Shown piece by piece: positions 47,739-60,204 of a stretch of DNA of 64,000 nucleotides (position 1 is the stretch's first letter; the number at the start of each line of letters is the position of its first letter). This DNA is from Paracoccus sediminicola (GTDB taxonomy: Bacteria; Pseudomonadota; Alphaproteobacteria; Rhodobacterales; Rhodobacteraceae). The stretch spans positions 124,001-188,000 of the forward strand of contig NZ_CP115768.1 of the NCBI RefSeq assembly GCF_027912835.1, in the 5' to 3' direction. Under the pieces are notes generated by a model. The model was not told the origin of the DNA. It made no database searches and saw only the letters and a list, made by a program, of their open reading frames with translations. The position numbers were made by a program, and so were the translations under genes.

Positions 47739-48792
47739 ATTCTGGGCATCTCCGTTGGGCTACGCCATTATCATGCTGGCGCAGGGCCTCGCGATCATCG
47801 CCTTCGTTATGGGCTCGCTGATCTTCATGGTCTATGGCGACCGCAAGATATGGGCGGCCGTCCAACTGCGCCGCGGCCCGAACGTGGTCGGTCCCTGGGG
47901 ATTGTTGCAGACCTTCGCTGACGCGCTGAAATATGTCGTCAAGGAAGTCGTCGTTCCGGCCGGCGCCGATAAATTCGTCTTTTTCCTCGCCCCGTTCCTG
48001 TCCATGACATTGGCGCTCGTCGCCTTTGTCGCCGTGCCCTTCGGGCCGGGCTGGGTGATGGCCAACATCAATGTCGGCATCCTCTTCATCTTCGCTGTGT
48101 CCTCGCTCGAGGTATATGGCACGATCATGGGCGGATGGGCGTCGAACTCGAAATACCCGTTCCTTGCCTCGCTGCGTTCGGCTTCGCAGATGATCTCTTA
48201 CGAGGTCAGCATGGGGCTGATCATCATCGGGGTGATCATCTCGACCGGTTCGATGAACCTGACCGCGATCGTCGAGGCGCAACGCGGCGCCGGGCTGCTC
48301 AGCTGGTATTGGCTGCCGCATCTGCCGATGGTGGTGCTGTTCTTCGTCTCGGCGCTGGCCGAAACCAACCGCCCGCCCTTCGATCTGGCGGAGGCGGAAT
48401 CCGAGCTGGTCGCCGGGCATATGGTCGAATACGGCTCGACGCCCTATCTGCTGTTCATGGCCGGTGAATATATCGCCATCTATCTGATGTGCGCGCTGCT
48501 TTCGCTGCTGTTCTTCGGCGGCTGGCTGTCGCCGATCCCTGGCCTGCCTGACGGCGTGCTGTGGATGGTGCTCAAGATGTGGTTCTGGTTCTTCATGTTC
48601 GGCATGATGAAGGCGATCGTGCCGCGCTATCGCTATGACCAGCTCATGCGGATCGGCTGGAAGGTGTTCTTGCCGCTGTCGCTCGGCTGGGTGGTGCTGG
48701 TCGCGATCCTGGCCCGCTATGAAATCCTCGGCGGCTTCTGGGCGCGTTGGGACGTGCTCGGCCCGGTCGGTGCCGCAGTAACCGGAGGCTGA
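47731..48792 (+). CDS. nuoH: NADH-quinone oxidoreductase subunit H
   Basis: Membrane subunit that forms the quinone tunnel and links to the proton pathway. The 353-residue protein has about eight helices, with conserved [21 protein letters not shown], the acidic loop [20 protein letters not shown] and the end [19 protein letters not shown]. denitrificans Nqo8 is similar in size. The ATG at 47731 overlaps the lipoprotein stop. Confidence 0.97.
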   Translation: MAEFWASPLGYAIIMLAQGLAIIAFVMGSLIFMVYGDRKIWAAVQLRRGPNVVGPWGLLQTFADALKYVVKEVVVPAGADKFVFFLAPFLSMTLALVAFVAVPFGPGWVMANINVGILFIFAVSSLEVYGTIMGGWASNSKYPFLASLRSASQMISYEVSMGLIIIGVIISTGSMNLTAIVEAQRGAGLLSWYWLPHLPMVVLFFVSALAETNRPPFDLAEAESELVAGHMVEYGSTPYLLFMAGEYIAIYLMCALLSLLFFGGWLSPIPGLPDGVLWMVLKMWFWFFMFGMMKAIVPRYRYDQLMRIGWKVFLPLSLGWVVLVAILARYEILGGFWARWDVLGPVGAAVTGG

Positions 48793-48797
48793 TACAG

Positions 48798-49862
<1,065 letters not shown>

Positions 49863-49866
<4 letters not shown>

Positions 49867-50465
49867 TCGCCTTTGCATTCTATCTCTTTGCCACTGTCGC
49901 CTGTCTCGGCGGGTTCATGGTCGTAATGTCGAAAAACCCGGTGCATTCGGTGCTGTGGCTGATCCTCACCTTCCTCTGTGCGGCGGGTCTGTTCGTGATA
50001 CAGGGGGCGGAATTCGTCGCCATGCTGCTGATCATCGTCTATGTCGGCGCGGTGGCGGTGCTGTTCCTTTTCGTGGTGATGATGCTCGATGTGGACTTCG
50101 CCGAGCTGCGCGGGGAACTGGCCAAGTTCCTGCCGCTTGGGCTGGTCATCGCCTTGGTCCTGCTGACCGTTCTCGCGATGAGCTTTGCCGGCTGGGAAAG
50201 TGCCGAGGGCAGCATCGACCGCCTGGCGGTCCCGATTTCGGAAAACACGGCCAACACGAATTCCATCGGGCTGGTGCTTTATGACCGCTATTTCCTGGCC
50301 TTCCAGCTTGCCGGGCTGATCCTGCTGGTCGCGATGATCGGCGCCATCGTGCTGACGCTGCGCCACCGTCGCGACATCAAGCGTCAGAACGTGCTGAAGC
50401 AGATGTGGACCGATCCGCAGAAACAGCTCGAACTGAAGGACGTCGAATCGGGGCGGGGGCTTTAA
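49863..50465 (+). CDS. nuoJ: NADH-quinone oxidoreductase subunit J
   Basis: Membrane subunit of 200 residues with five helices. [55 protein letters not shown] covers helices 2-3 with the pi-bulge region typical of NuoJ. The C-terminal [16 protein letters not shown] is cytoplasmic. The ATG overlaps the upstream stop. It is followed by a 103-bp gap with a hairpin. Confidence 0.96.
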
Positions 50466-50481
50466 GCCGCCCCGGCGATGA

Positions 50482-50874
<393 letters not shown>

Positions 50875-50877
50875 GGC

Positions 50878-53055
50878 ATGGAAAAGATCATCCTCTTCGC
50901 ACCGCTGATCGGGTCGCTGATCGCAGGGTTCGGCTGGCGCTTCATCGGAGAGAAGGCGGCGCAATACCTGACGACCGGCATCCTGTTTCTGTGCTGCCTG
51001 CTTTCATGGGTCGTTTTTCTGGGATTTGATGGCGAACCGCGCCACATCCCGGTGATGGACTGGATCGTCTCGGGCGATTTCGTCTCGGCCTGGTCGATCC
51101 GGCTGGACCGGCTGACGGCGATCATGCTGATCGTGGTGACGACGGTCTCGGCGCTCGTCCATCTTTATTCGATGGGCTACATGGCCCATGACGAGAATTT
51201 CACCGAGACAGAGAACTACAAGGCGCGCTTCTTCGCCTATCTTTCCTTCTTCACCTTCGCCATGCTGATGCTGGTGACGGCCGACAATCTTCTCCAGATG
51301 TTCTTCGGCTGGGAAGGGGTTGGCGTCGCCTCCTACCTGCTCATCGGCTTCTATTACAAGAAGCCCTCGGCGGGCGCGGCGGCGATGAAGGCGTTCATCG
51401 TCAACCGGGTCGGCGATTTCGGCTTCCTGCTCGGGATCTTCGGTCTTTGGTGGCTGACCGGCACGATTATGTTCGACGAGATCTTTGCCCAGGTGCCGCA
51501 GATTGCCGAGACGAATGTTCGTTTCCTGTGGGCTGACTGGAATGCGGCAAACCTGCTTGGCGTGCTGCTTTTCATTGGTGCGATGGGCAAATCCGCGCAG
51601 CTTTTCCTGCACACATGGCTGCCTGACGCGATGGAAGGCCCGACGCCGGTCTCGGCGCTGATCCACGCGGCAACCATGGTGACGGCGGGCGTGTTCCTTG
51701 TCTGCCGCATGTCGCCGCTGTTCGAATTCGCGCCCGAGGCAAAGCTGTTCATCACCATCATCGGCGCCTGCACGGCATTCTTCGCAGCGACGGTGGGTCT
51801 GGTTCAGAATGACATCAAGCGCGTGATTGCCTATTCGACCTGTTCTCAGCTCGGCTATATGTTCGTGGCCGCCGGGGTGGGCGTCTATTCGGTGGCGATG
51901 TTCCACCTGCTGACCCATGCCTTCTTCAAGGCGATGCTGTTCCTCGGTGCCGGCTCTGTCATCCACGGCATGCACCACGAACAGGATATGCGCCAATACG
52001 GCGGGCTCCGGAAGAAGCTGCCTTATACGTTCTGGGCGATGCTGATCGGGACGCTTGCGATTACCGGCGTGGGCATCCCGCTGACCCATCTTGGCTTCGC
52101 GGGCTTCCTGTCGAAGGATGCGGTGATCGAAAGTGCCTTCGTGGGCAACCAATTCGCCTTCTGGGCGCTGGTGATCGCGGCGGGCTTTACCAGCTTTTAT
52201 AGCTGGCGGCTGATGTTCATGACGTTCTGGGGAAAGCCGCGCGGCGATCACCATACCCATGACCACGCGCATGAATCTCCCGCGGTGATGACCGTGCCGC
52301 TCGGTGTGCTGGCGGTTGGCGCGATCTTTTCCGGGATAGTCTGGTATGGCGATTTCTTCGGCGACCGGGTGAACCAGTTCTTCCATATCGCCAGCACAGA
52401 GGCGACCGAAGCTGAGGCCGAAGCCGTCGACAGCGCGGCCCCCGCCGAGAGCGCAGAGACGGCGTCAGAGACTGCCGTCGCCGAGACCACCGAGGCCGAC
52501 CCTGCTGAACCTGCCGTCGAGGCCGACCCTGCTGCTGCCGAAGGCGAAGAGGCCGCCGCCGAGGGAGACCATGCCGAAGGGCTGAACACCGATGTGCCGC
52601 CGCCGGTCGGCGGGGCGATCTATATGCATCCGGACAACCACGTCATGCATGATGCGCATTACGTGCCGAGCTGGGTGAAGGTCTCGCCCTTCATTGCTAT
52701 GCTGATCGGCTTGTTCACGGCCTGGATGATGTATATCCGCCATCCCGAGGCACCGGCCCGGCTGGCAGCCACGCAGCGTCCGCTTTACGAATTCCTGCTG
52801 AACAAATGGTATTTCGACGAACTCTACGACCGCGCTTTCGTGCGCCCCGCGCGCTGGCTGGGACGTTCGCTCTGGCAGGGCGGAGACGGCAGGGTGATCG
52901 ACGGAGCGATCAACGGCGTCGCCATGGGTCTGATCCCGAGGCTGACGCGGTTCTCGGGGCGGGTGCAGTCCGGCTATCTCTTCCACTATGCGCTGGCGAT
53001 GGTGGTCGGGATCCTCGGATTGCTGATCTGGGTGATGATGCGCGGGAGCATGTAA
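50878..53055 (+). CDS. nuoL: NADH-quinone oxidoreductase subunit L with acidic insertion
   Basis: Antiporter-like proton pump subunit with the long lateral helix, 725 residues. The proton-channel core shows [24 protein letters not shown] with the key Glu, and [27 protein letters not shown]. Residues about 502-575 are an Ala/Glu/Asp/Pro-rich, low-complexity acidic stretch between the membrane core and the C-terminal helices, which makes it longer than most NuoL. The C-terminal [19 protein letters not shown] is typical. The stretch probably hangs in the loop between late helices. Confidence 0.97.
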   Translation: MEKIILFAPLIGSLIAGFGWRFIGEKAAQYLTTGILFLCCLLSWVVFLGFDGEPRHIPVMDWIVSGDFVSAWSIRLDRLTAIMLIVVTTVSALVHLYSMGYMAHDENFTETENYKARFFAYLSFFTFAMLMLVTADNLLQMFFGWEGVGVASYLLIGFYYKKPSAGAAAMKAFIVNRVGDFGFLLGIFGLWWLTGTIMFDEIFAQVPQIAETNVRFLWADWNAANLLGVLLFIGAMGKSAQLFLHTWLPDAMEGPTPVSALIHAATMVTAGVFLVCRMSPLFEFAPEAKLFITIIGACTAFFAATVGLVQNDIKRVIAYSTCSQLGYMFVAAGVGVYSVAMFHLLTHAFFKAMLFLGAGSVIHGMHHEQDMRQYGGLRKKLPYTFWAMLIGTLAITGVGIPLTHLGFAGFLSKDAVIESAFVGNQFAFWALVIAAGFTSFYSWRLMFMTFWGKPRGDHHTHDHAHESPAVMTVPLGVLAVGAIFSGIVWYGDFFGDRVNQFFHIASTEATEAEAEAVDSAAPAESAETASETAVAETTEADPAEPAVEADPAAAEGEEAAAEGDHAEGLNTDVPPPVGGAIYMHPDNHVMHDAHYVPSWVKVSPFIAMLIGLFTAWMMYIRHPEAPARLAATQRPLYEFLLNKWYFDELYDRAFVRPARWLGRSLWQGGDGRVIDGAINGVAMGLIPRLTRFSGRVQSGYLFHYALAMVVGILGLLIWVMMRGSM

Positions 53056-53056
53056 G

Positions 53057-54640
53057 ATGACCAATATCCTCTCGATCATCACCTTTCTGCCGCTGATCGC
53101 CGCGCTGATCCTCGCCGTGTTCCTGCGCGGCGATGACGCTGCCTCGCGCCGCAACGCAAAATGGCTGGCGCTGATCGCCACGACAGCGACCTTCGTGATC
53201 TCGCTTTACGTTCTCTTCGGATTCGATCCGGCGAATACCGGCTTTCAGTTCGTCGAAAACCGGGCCTGGATCCTTGGGTTGCGCTATAAGCTGGGTGTGG
53301 ACGGGATCTCGATCCTGTTCGTGATGCTGACGACATTCCTGATGCCGTTGACGATCCTGTCGACATGGGAGATCGAAACCCGCGTCAAGGAATACATGAT
53401 CGCCTTCCTCGTTCTGGAAGGGCTGATGATCGGTGTGTTCGTCGCTCTGGATCTGGTGCTGTTCTACCTGTTCTTCGAGGGCGGTCTGATTCCGATGTTC
53501 CTGATCATCGGGATCTGGGGCGGGCAGAACCGGATCTATGCCGCGTTCAAGTTCTTCCTTTACACCTTCCTCGGCTCGGTCCTCATGCTGGTCGCGATGA
53601 TCACCATGTATCGCGCGGCGGGCACGACCGATATCGTGCAGCTGCTCGAGTATGATTTCTCGTCCTCGCCGATGAGCTTCATGGGCTGGACCGTGTTTGG
53701 CGGGTTGCAGACGCTGCTGTTCCTCGCCTTCTTCGCCAGCTTCGCGGTGAAGATGCCGATGTGGCCGGTGCATACCTGGCTGCCGGATGCGCACGTTCAG
53801 GCGCCGACCGCCGGATCTGTGGTTCTGGCAGCCGTGCTGCTGAAGATGGGCGGCTATGGCTTCCTGCGCTTCTCGCTGCCCATGTTCCCGGTCGCGTCCG
53901 AGATCTTCCAGCCGGTGGTGTTCTGGATGTCGGCTATCGCCATCGTCTATACCTCGCTGGTGGCGCTTGCGCAGTCCGACATGAAGAAGCTGATCGCCTA
54001 CAGCTCGGTCGCGCATATGGGCTATGTGACCATGGGCATCTTCGCGGCCAACCAGGTCGGCGTCGATGGCGCGATCTTCCAGATGCTGAGCCACGGCTTC
54101 ATCTCGGGCGCGCTGTTCCTGCTGGTCGGGGTGATCTATGACCGCATGCACACCCGAGAGATCGACGCTTATGGCGGGCTCGTGAACCGGATGCCGAAAT
54201 ATGCGCTGGTGTTCATGTTCTTCACCATGGCGAATGTCGGCCTCCCCGGCACTTCGGGCTTCGTGGGCGAGTTTCTGACCCTGCTCGGCACCTTCCGCGA
54301 GAATACCTGGGTGGCGCTCGTCGCTGCGACCGGGGTGATCTTCTCGGCGGCTTATGCGCTGTGGCTGTATCGTCGGGTGACGCTGGGGGCGCTGCTGAAG
54401 GAAAGTCTCAAATCGATCACCGACATGACCCCGCGCGAGCGGTGGATCTTCGTGCCGCTGATCGTCATGACGCTGTGGCTCGGCGTGTACCCGCGCGCCG
54501 TTACCGACATCACCGGCCCGAGCGTCGAGGCGCTGCTGAACGACCACGAGGCCGCCATCGCCGGAATGCATGACGATCCGGCCGCCTATCGCGTGGCGGA
54601 AGCCACAGCCGAGGCCGATCCGGCCGAAGCCGAGCACTGA
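53057..54640 (+). CDS. nuoM: NADH-quinone oxidoreductase subunit M
   Basis: Antiporter-like pump subunit of 527 residues with about 14 helices. [22 protein letters not shown] has the conserved Glu, and [30 protein letters not shown] the conserved Lys. The C-terminus carries an extra acidic Ala-rich tail ([16 protein letters not shown]). It begins just after the nuoL stop. Confidence 0.97.
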   Translation: MTNILSIITFLPLIAALILAVFLRGDDAASRRNAKWLALIATTATFVISLYVLFGFDPANTGFQFVENRAWILGLRYKLGVDGISILFVMLTTFLMPLTILSTWEIETRVKEYMIAFLVLEGLMIGVFVALDLVLFYLFFEGGLIPMFLIIGIWGGQNRIYAAFKFFLYTFLGSVLMLVAMITMYRAAGTTDIVQLLEYDFSSSPMSFMGWTVFGGLQTLLFLAFFASFAVKMPMWPVHTWLPDAHVQAPTAGSVVLAAVLLKMGGYGFLRFSLPMFPVASEIFQPVVFWMSAIAIVYTSLVALAQSDMKKLIAYSSVAHMGYVTMGIFAANQVGVDGAIFQMLSHGFISGALFLLVGVIYDRMHTREIDAYGGLVNRMPKYALVFMFFTMANVGLPGTSGFVGEFLTLLGTFRENTWVALVAATGVIFSAAYALWLYRRVTLGALLKESLKSITDMTPRERWIFVPLIVMTLWLGVYPRAVTDITGPSVEALLNDHEAAIAGMHDDPAAYRVAEATAEADPAEAEH

Positions 54641-54650
54641 GAGGACCGAC

Positions 54651-56144
54651 ATGACTTCGCTTGATTTCACGATCATCATGCCGGAAATCCTGCTGGCCGG
54701 GTTCGCCCTGCTGGCCTTGCTGGCCGGGGCCTATTTCGGCAAGGACCGGCTCGCGGCGGGTCTGCTTTGGGCTACCGTCGCGGCATTTCTGGCGCTGTCC
54801 TTCTATGTCGGGATCGCCCGGCCCGTCGACGGCATGGCGTTCTTCGACATGTTCATCTCTGACGGCTTCGCCCGCTTCAGCAAAATGCTGATCCTGCTGT
54901 CCGCCGCCGCGGTGCTGGCGATGAGCGCGGAATATCTCGACCGTCGCGGCATGCTGCGCTTCGAGTTTCCCATCCTCATCGCGCTCGCGGTGACGGGCAT
55001 GATGGTCATGGTCTCTGCCGGAGACCTGCTGACGCTTTATCTGGGGCTCGAACTGCAATCGCTGTCGCTCTATGTGGTTGCGGCGATGCGCCGGGACTCC
55101 GTGAAGTCTTCGGAGGCCGGGCTGAAGTATTTCGTTCTCGGATCGCTAAGCTCGGGACTTCTGCTTTACGGCACGTCGCTGGTCTATGGCTTTGCCGGCA
55201 CGACCAGCTTCGTCGGCATCATCGACGTGGTTCAGGGCGGCGAATTGCCGGTCGGGCTGTTGTTCGGGATGGTCTTCGTCATCGTGGGGCTCGCCTTCAA
55301 GGTCAGCGCGGTGCCGTTCCATATGTGGACGCCGGATGTCTATGAGGGCTCGCCCACGCCGGTCACGGCATTTTTCGCCTCCGCGCCGAAAATCGCGGCG
55401 ATGGCGCTGCTGGCCCGCGTGCTGACCGATGCCTTCGGCCGGGTTCCGGGCGACTGGGGACAGATCCTTGCCGTGCTGGCGGTGCTGTCAATGTTCCTCG
55501 GCTCGATCGCCGGGATCGGGCAGACCAATATCAAGCGGCTGATGGCTTATTCCTCGATTGCGCATATGGGCTTCGCTCTGGTCGGACTGTCGGCAGGGAC
55601 CGCGCTCGGCGTGCAGGCGATGCTGCTCTACATGGCGATCTATGCGGTGATGAATGTCGGCGTCTTTGCCTGGATCCTGTCGCTGGAACGTGACGGGGTG
55701 CCGATGACCGACCTGGCCTCGCTGCATCAATTCGCGCGGGGCGAGCCGATCAAGGCAATGGCGGTGCTGGTGCTGATGTTCAGCCTGGCCGGTGTGCCGC
55801 CGATGCTGGGCTTCTTCGCCAAGTTCGGCGTCCTGATGGCGGCGGTCGATGCCGGGATGGCGTGGCTGGCGCTGCTCGGTGTCATCGCGTCTGTGCCGGC
55901 GGCCTATTATTATCTGCGCATCGTCTATTACATGTATTTCGGCAACGAGATTGAACCCGTGCACAGCCGTATAAGCGGTGCCGCCTATGCCATGCTGGTC
56001 GCTTCGGCGGTGGCAGTGGTGCTGGGTTCGATCACCATGTTCGGGATTGACGATGCGGCCGGCCGCGCGGCGGAATCGCTGATGCTCATAGACGGCCGCC
56101 CGGCGGGCGACACGGTTCAGGCCGTGAACGTCCAAATTGACTGA
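54651..56144 (+). CDS. nuoN: NADH-quinone oxidoreductase subunit N
   Basis: Third antiporter-like subunit. From the ATG at 54651 it has 497 residues; the longer frame upstream overlaps nuoM and is rejected, and GAGGAC lies before this [25 protein letters not shown] holds the conserved Glu and [25 protein letters not shown] the conserved Lys region. It is the last complex I gene, and birA overlaps its end. Confidence 0.96.
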   Translation: MTSLDFTIIMPEILLAGFALLALLAGAYFGKDRLAAGLLWATVAAFLALSFYVGIARPVDGMAFFDMFISDGFARFSKMLILLSAAAVLAMSAEYLDRRGMLRFEFPILIALAVTGMMVMVSAGDLLTLYLGLELQSLSLYVVAAMRRDSVKSSEAGLKYFVLGSLSSGLLLYGTSLVYGFAGTTSFVGIIDVVQGGELPVGLLFGMVFVIVGLAFKVSAVPFHMWTPDVYEGSPTPVTAFFASAPKIAAMALLARVLTDAFGRVPGDWGQILAVLAVLSMFLGSIAGIGQTNIKRLMAYSSIAHMGFALVGLSAGTALGVQAMLLYMAIYAVMNVGVFAWILSLERDGVPMTDLASLHQFARGEPIKAMAVLVLMFSLAGVPPMLGFFAKFGVLMAAVDAGMAWLALLGVIASVPAAYYYLRIVYYMYFGNEIEPVHSRISGAAYAMLVASAVAVVLGSITMFGIDDAAGRAAESLMLIDGRPAGDTVQAVNVQID

Positions 56145-56889
56145 TCTCGGGGAGTGGCCCGAGGGCGTTGCGCGGCATATCCTGCCGCGCAGCCCGTCGA
56201 CCAACGCCGAGGCGCTGAAGCTTGCACCGAAGATCAGCGGAAAAGCCTGGATCGTGACACTGGACCAGTATCAGGGCCGCGGCCGACGGGGCCGGGGTTG
56301 GGCGATGCCGCCGGGCAATTTCGCCGGATCGCTGGCGCTGAAACCGCAGGGCACAGCTACGGAAGCGGCGCTTTACAGCTTCGTGGCTGCGCTGGCGCTT
56401 TATGATGCGCTGTCGGCGGCGGGCGGGCCTTCCGCGCGGCTGTCGCTGAAATGGCCCAATGACGTCCTTCTGAATGGCGGCAAGGTCGCCGGGATCCTGC
56501 TGGAAAGCGCAGGGCAGGGCGGCGAGGTCTCGGCGCTGGCCGTCGGGATCGGCGTCAACCTTGCCGCCGCGCCGCCGCGCGACCCCGAGGCCGCCTTTGC
56601 CCCGGTCAGCGTCAGGGAGGAAACCGGGATGACGATTTCGCCGGAGGATTTTCTGGACCTGCTCGCCCCGGCCTTTGCGCATTGGGAATCACGCCTGCTC
56701 CGAGAGGGCTTCGCACCGATCCGCGATGCGTTCCTGTCCCGCGCCGCCCGGCTGGGCGAGACCATCACCGCACGCACCGGAAATGCCGAATTCACCGGAC
56801 GCTTCGACGGCATCGATGCCTGCGGCGCGCTGATCCTCACCACCGCCGGGGGCCGCAAATCGGTCCCGGCCGCAGATGTGTTTTTCTGA
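56137..56889 (+). CDS. birA: Biotin-[acetyl-CoA-carboxylase] ligase
   Basis: Attaches biotin to the carrier protein of acetyl-CoA carboxylase. The 250-residue protein has the biotinyl-AMP loop [10 protein letters not shown] and [22 protein letters not shown], both typical. It lacks the N-terminal DNA-binding domain of E. coli BirA, so it is a ligase only. The start is TTG at 56137, inside the last codons of nuoN, which places it under translational coupling with complex I. Confidence 0.94.
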   Translation: MTDLGEWPEGVARHILPRSPSTNAEALKLAPKISGKAWIVTLDQYQGRGRRGRGWAMPPGNFAGSLALKPQGTATEAALYSFVAALALYDALSAAGGPSARLSLKWPNDVLLNGGKVAGILLESAGQGGEVSALAVGIGVNLAAAPPRDPEAAFAPVSVREETGMTISPEDFLDLLAPAFAHWESRLLREGFAPIRDAFLSRAARLGETITARTGNAEFTGRFDGIDACGALILTTAGGRKSVPAADVFF

Positions 56890-57668
56890 TGCTGCTCTGT
56901 ATCGACTCCGGCAATACGAATACGGTCTTCTCGATCTGGGACGGGGAACAGTTCCTGTCGCATTGGCGGATCGCCACCGATCACACGCGCACGGCGGATG
57001 AGTATTACGTCTGGCTGGAGACGCTGATCTCGCTCACCCATTTCGAGCTGGATATCGACCGTTGTATCATCTCGTCCACTGTGCCGCGCGTGGTGTTCAA
57101 TCTGCGGGTTCTGTGCAATCGCTATTTCAATACGCGCCCGCTGGTGGTCGGCAAGCCCGACTGCCTGCTGCCCGCCGAGCCGCGCGTCGATGCCGGTGCG
57201 ACGGTCGGGCCTGATCGCATCGTCAATGCCTGGGCCGCGCATGACCGCCACGGCGGCGAGCTGATAGTCGTTGATTTCGGCACCGCGACGACCTTTGACG
57301 TGGCCGATAGCAGCGGCGCCTATATCGGAGGCGTGATCGCGCCCGGCGTCAATCTCAGCCTCGAAGCGCTGCATATGGGGGCAGCATCGCTGCCTCATGT
57401 CGATGTCACGAAACCGGCCCGCGCCATCGGCACCAACACCATCGCCTGCATCCAGTCCGGCATTTTCTGGGGCTATATCGGCCTTGTCGAAGGCATCATC
57501 CGCCAAATTCGCGAGGAACGCGGGCTGGAGATGAAAGTTGTGGCAACGGGCGGGCTTGCCCCTCTGTTCGAGCAGGGCACAACGGTCTTCGACGGGATCG
57601 AGGACGATCTGACGGTACACGGGCTGCGGCTCATCTATGATTACAACACGGAGGCGGGCAATGTCTGA
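56889..57668 (+). CDS. coaX: Type III pantothenate kinase
   Basis: First step of coenzyme A synthesis, phosphorylating pantothenate. From the ATG at 56889 it has 259 residues. Typical parts are [19 protein letters not shown] with the phosphate-binding start, VGPDRIVNAWAAH, VVDFGTATTFDV and the late GGLAPLFEQG. The ATG overlaps the birA stop; the longer frame upstream lies inside birA. It ends overlapping the RNase J start by eight bases. Confidence 0.95.
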   Translation: MLLCIDSGNTNTVFSIWDGEQFLSHWRIATDHTRTADEYYVWLETLISLTHFELDIDRCIISSTVPRVVFNLRVLCNRYFNTRPLVVGKPDCLLPAEPRVDAGATVGPDRIVNAWAAHDRHGGELIVVDFGTATTFDVADSSGAYIGGVIAPGVNLSLEALHMGAASLPHVDVTKPARAIGTNTIACIQSGIFWGYIGLVEGIIRQIREERGLEMKVVATGGLAPLFEQGTTVFDGIEDDLTVHGLRLIYDYNTEAGNV

Positions 57669-59334
57669 CCGGCTTATCTATCTGCCGCTTGGCGGCGCGG
57701 GCGAAATCGGCATGAACGCCTATGTCTACGGCTACGGACCGAAAGGCAAAGAGCGCCTGATCGTCGTCGATCTTGGCGTCACCTTCGGGGACATGGACAC
57801 GACGCCCGGCGTCGATCTGATCATGGCCGACACCGCGTGGCTGCAAGCCAATCGCAAGCGGATCGAGGCGATCTTCATCACCCACGCGCATGAGGATCAT
57901 GTCGGCGCGCTTGGCCTGCTGTGGGATCGGCTGGAAGTGCCGGTGCATTGCCGAAAATTCACCGGCACGCTGGCCCGGATGAAGATGGAAGAGCGCGGCC
58001 TGCCCACCGATGCGGTGAAGATCCACGAGCCGCGCCCCAACGTGATCGACGCCGGGCCGTTCAAGGTCCAATTCGTGCCGATCAGCCATTCAATCCCGGA
58101 AAGCTCCGCGCTGCTGATCGACACCCCGGCAGGCCGCATCGTGCATACCGGCGATTTCAAGCTGGACGGCACGCCCGGCGTGGGCGAACCCTTCGATCCC
58201 AAGCTGTGGCACGACATCGCCCATGAAGAGGGCGGGGTGAAGGTGCTGACCTGCGATTCGACCAACGTGTTCAGCCCGCATCCAGGCCGTTCCGAGGCAT
58301 TGCTGGCCAATCCTCTTCTGGATTTCGTCATGGCCCAGCCGAACATGGTCGTCGCCACGACCTTTGCCTCGAACGTGGCGCGGGTGAAGACGCTGGCCGA
58401 TGCCGGTGTCGCGGCAGGGCGCAAGATCTGCCTGCTCGGCCGTTCGATGCGGCGCATGGTTCAGGTCTCGCAGGAAACCGGGGTGCTCGGCGATTTCCCG
58501 AACACGATCAGCCCGGAAGAGGCAGCCGACCTGCCACGCGAAAAGGTGATGCTGATCGTCACTGGCAGCCAGGGCGAGCGCCGAGCCGCCACGGCGCAGC
58601 TGGCGCGTGGCTCTTATCTGGGCATCCGGTTGAAGGAAGGCGACAGCTTCCTGTTCAGCTCGCGCGTCATTCCCGGCAATGAGCGCGGCGTGATCCGCAA
58701 CATGAACCAGTTCTCGGAAATCGGCGTGGATGTCTATGATGCCGATGACGGCACCTATCACGTCTCGGGTCACGCCAACCGCCCCGATCTCGAGGCGGTT
58801 CATGACCTGCTGAAACCGCAGATGCTCATTCCGATGCATGGCGAGCACATGCATCTGCGCGAACATGCCGAAATCGCGCGCGACAAAGGCATCGCCTCGG
58901 TCATTGCGACGAATGGCAGCGTGGTGGACCTGACCGGCGCGCAGCCGCAGCTTGTCGATGAGGTCGAGACCGGGCGCATCTATCTGGACGGCAATGTGCT
59001 GATCGGTGCGATGGACGGCGTGATCCGCGACCGGATCCGCATGGCGCTGAACGGTCATGCGATGGTCAGCGTGATCGTCGACGAAAACGACAATCCCTTC
59101 CCCGATGCCTGGGTCGAGCCGATGGGCCTGCCCGAGCGCGGCCGCTCGAACCAGCCGGTCGCTCAGCAGGTGGAAGCCGAGCTGTCCGAGTTCCTTGAAC
59201 GCGCCGATGCCAAGACCGTTGCGGACGATCAGAAGCTGGAAGATGCAGTGCGCAAGATTACCCGTCAGGTGACCATGGAAGAGGTCGGCAAGAAGCCCGA
59301 AGTGACGGTCATCATCAGCCGCCTCGCACCCTGA
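57661..59334 (+). CDS. rnj: Ribonuclease J
   Basis: Metallo-beta-lactamase-fold RNase with endo- and 5' exonuclease activity in RNA turnover. From the ATG at 57661 it has 557 residues. The zinc motif is H75-A-H77-E-D79-H80 in FITHAHEDHVGALG, and later HTGDFKLDGTP and IPMHGEHMHL complete the core, with the beta-CASP motifs in between (LLGRSMRR, VTGSQGE). Rhodobacterales have RNase J alongside RNase E. A run of overlapping starts links it to birA and coaX. Confidence 0.95.
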   Translation: MSDRLIYLPLGGAGEIGMNAYVYGYGPKGKERLIVVDLGVTFGDMDTTPGVDLIMADTAWLQANRKRIEAIFITHAHEDHVGALGLLWDRLEVPVHCRKFTGTLARMKMEERGLPTDAVKIHEPRPNVIDAGPFKVQFVPISHSIPESSALLIDTPAGRIVHTGDFKLDGTPGVGEPFDPKLWHDIAHEEGGVKVLTCDSTNVFSPHPGRSEALLANPLLDFVMAQPNMVVATTFASNVARVKTLADAGVAAGRKICLLGRSMRRMVQVSQETGVLGDFPNTISPEEAADLPREKVMLIVTGSQGERRAATAQLARGSYLGIRLKEGDSFLFSSRVIPGNERGVIRNMNQFSEIGVDVYDADDGTYHVSGHANRPDLEAVHDLLKPQMLIPMHGEHMHLREHAEIARDKGIASVIATNGSVVDLTGAQPQLVDEVETGRIYLDGNVLIGAMDGVIRDRIRMALNGHAMVSVIVDENDNPFPDAWVEPMGLPERGRSNQPVAQQVEAELSEFLERADAKTVADDQKLEDAVRKITRQVTMEEVGKKPEVTVIISRLAP

Positions 59335-59392
59335 GGCGGCGGAACCTGCCGCGCCGCGGCGCCGTTGGCCCTGACATGAAAACGGGGCGGGC

Positions 59393-60163
59393 ATGACGCA
59401 ATTCTCTCTTATCTCGGCTCTGGCCGTGGTGATGTTCACCACCGGCCTCAGCCTGCGCGCCGGAGATTTTCTGCGTATCACCGTCATGCCGCGCGCCGTG
59501 GTGATCGGGCTGGCGCTTCAGATGGTGATGCTGCCGCTTGCTGCTCTTGGGATCGGCGCCGTTTCAGGATTGTCGGGCGATGTGCGAAGCGGGCTGATGC
59601 TGGCTGCTCTCGCCCCAGCCACGCTTGCAAGCCATGTGCTGGTCGGGCTGGCCGGGGGCCATATCGGTCTGGCCCGCAGCATGACGGCCTGGTCTTCGGT
59701 TCTGGTGCTCCTGTGGTCGAGGATGACCGGGCCAGCGGCGATGATGATCGCGATATTCGCCGTGGTGCTGCCATTGCTGCTCGGCATCGTTCTCGCTGCC
59801 CGCTTCCGCAGTCGCGCCACACGGATCGGTCGATTCGCGCCGGCGCTCAGCTCGGTGCTGATCGGGTTGCTGGTGCTGCGCGCGCTTTATCTCGGCTGGG
59901 GAGGCATCGACACGGCGATGCTGCTTGCCGTGGGGGCTTTGTGCCTTGCTGCGACCGGGCTGGGGCTGCTCGCTGCGCGGCTGGCGCTTGCCGGCAGCGG
60001 ACCGACCCTTGCGATCAGCACGGGAATGCAGAATGTCGCCGTGCCGCTGGTGATCGGCGCCCTCGGCGCGACGCCGGAACTCGCGACCCCCGCCGCGCTC
60101 TATGCGATTGCCATGTATGTTCCCGCCATCGCCCTGGTCGCCATCGCCAGCCGGATGCGCTGA
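59393..60163 (+). CDS. Short BASS-like (bile acid:sodium symporter family) transporter
   Basis: Membrane protein of 256 residues with about nine helices. The start TQFSLISALAVVMFTTGLSLRAGDFLRI and the following PRAVVIGLALQMVMLPL resemble the BASS family from its second helix onward, as if the first helix were missing. The usual CPGGTASN sodium site reads APATLASHV here, so ion coupling may differ. The substrate is unknown. It follows RNase J by 58 bp and may share its transcript or be separate. Confidence 0.7.
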   Translation: MTQFSLISALAVVMFTTGLSLRAGDFLRITVMPRAVVIGLALQMVMLPLAALGIGAVSGLSGDVRSGLMLAALAPATLASHVLVGLAGGHIGLARSMTAWSSVLVLLWSRMTGPAAMMIAIFAVVLPLLLGIVLAARFRSRATRIGRFAPALSSVLIGLLVLRALYLGWGGIDTAMLLAVGALCLAATGLGLLAARLALAGSGPTLAISTGMQNVAVPLVIGALGATPELATPAALYAIAMYVPAIALVAIASRMR

Positions 60164-60204
60164 GCGCTTGACGGGCGCGATGCGGCTTGCCACATGCTGC
60201 CCCC

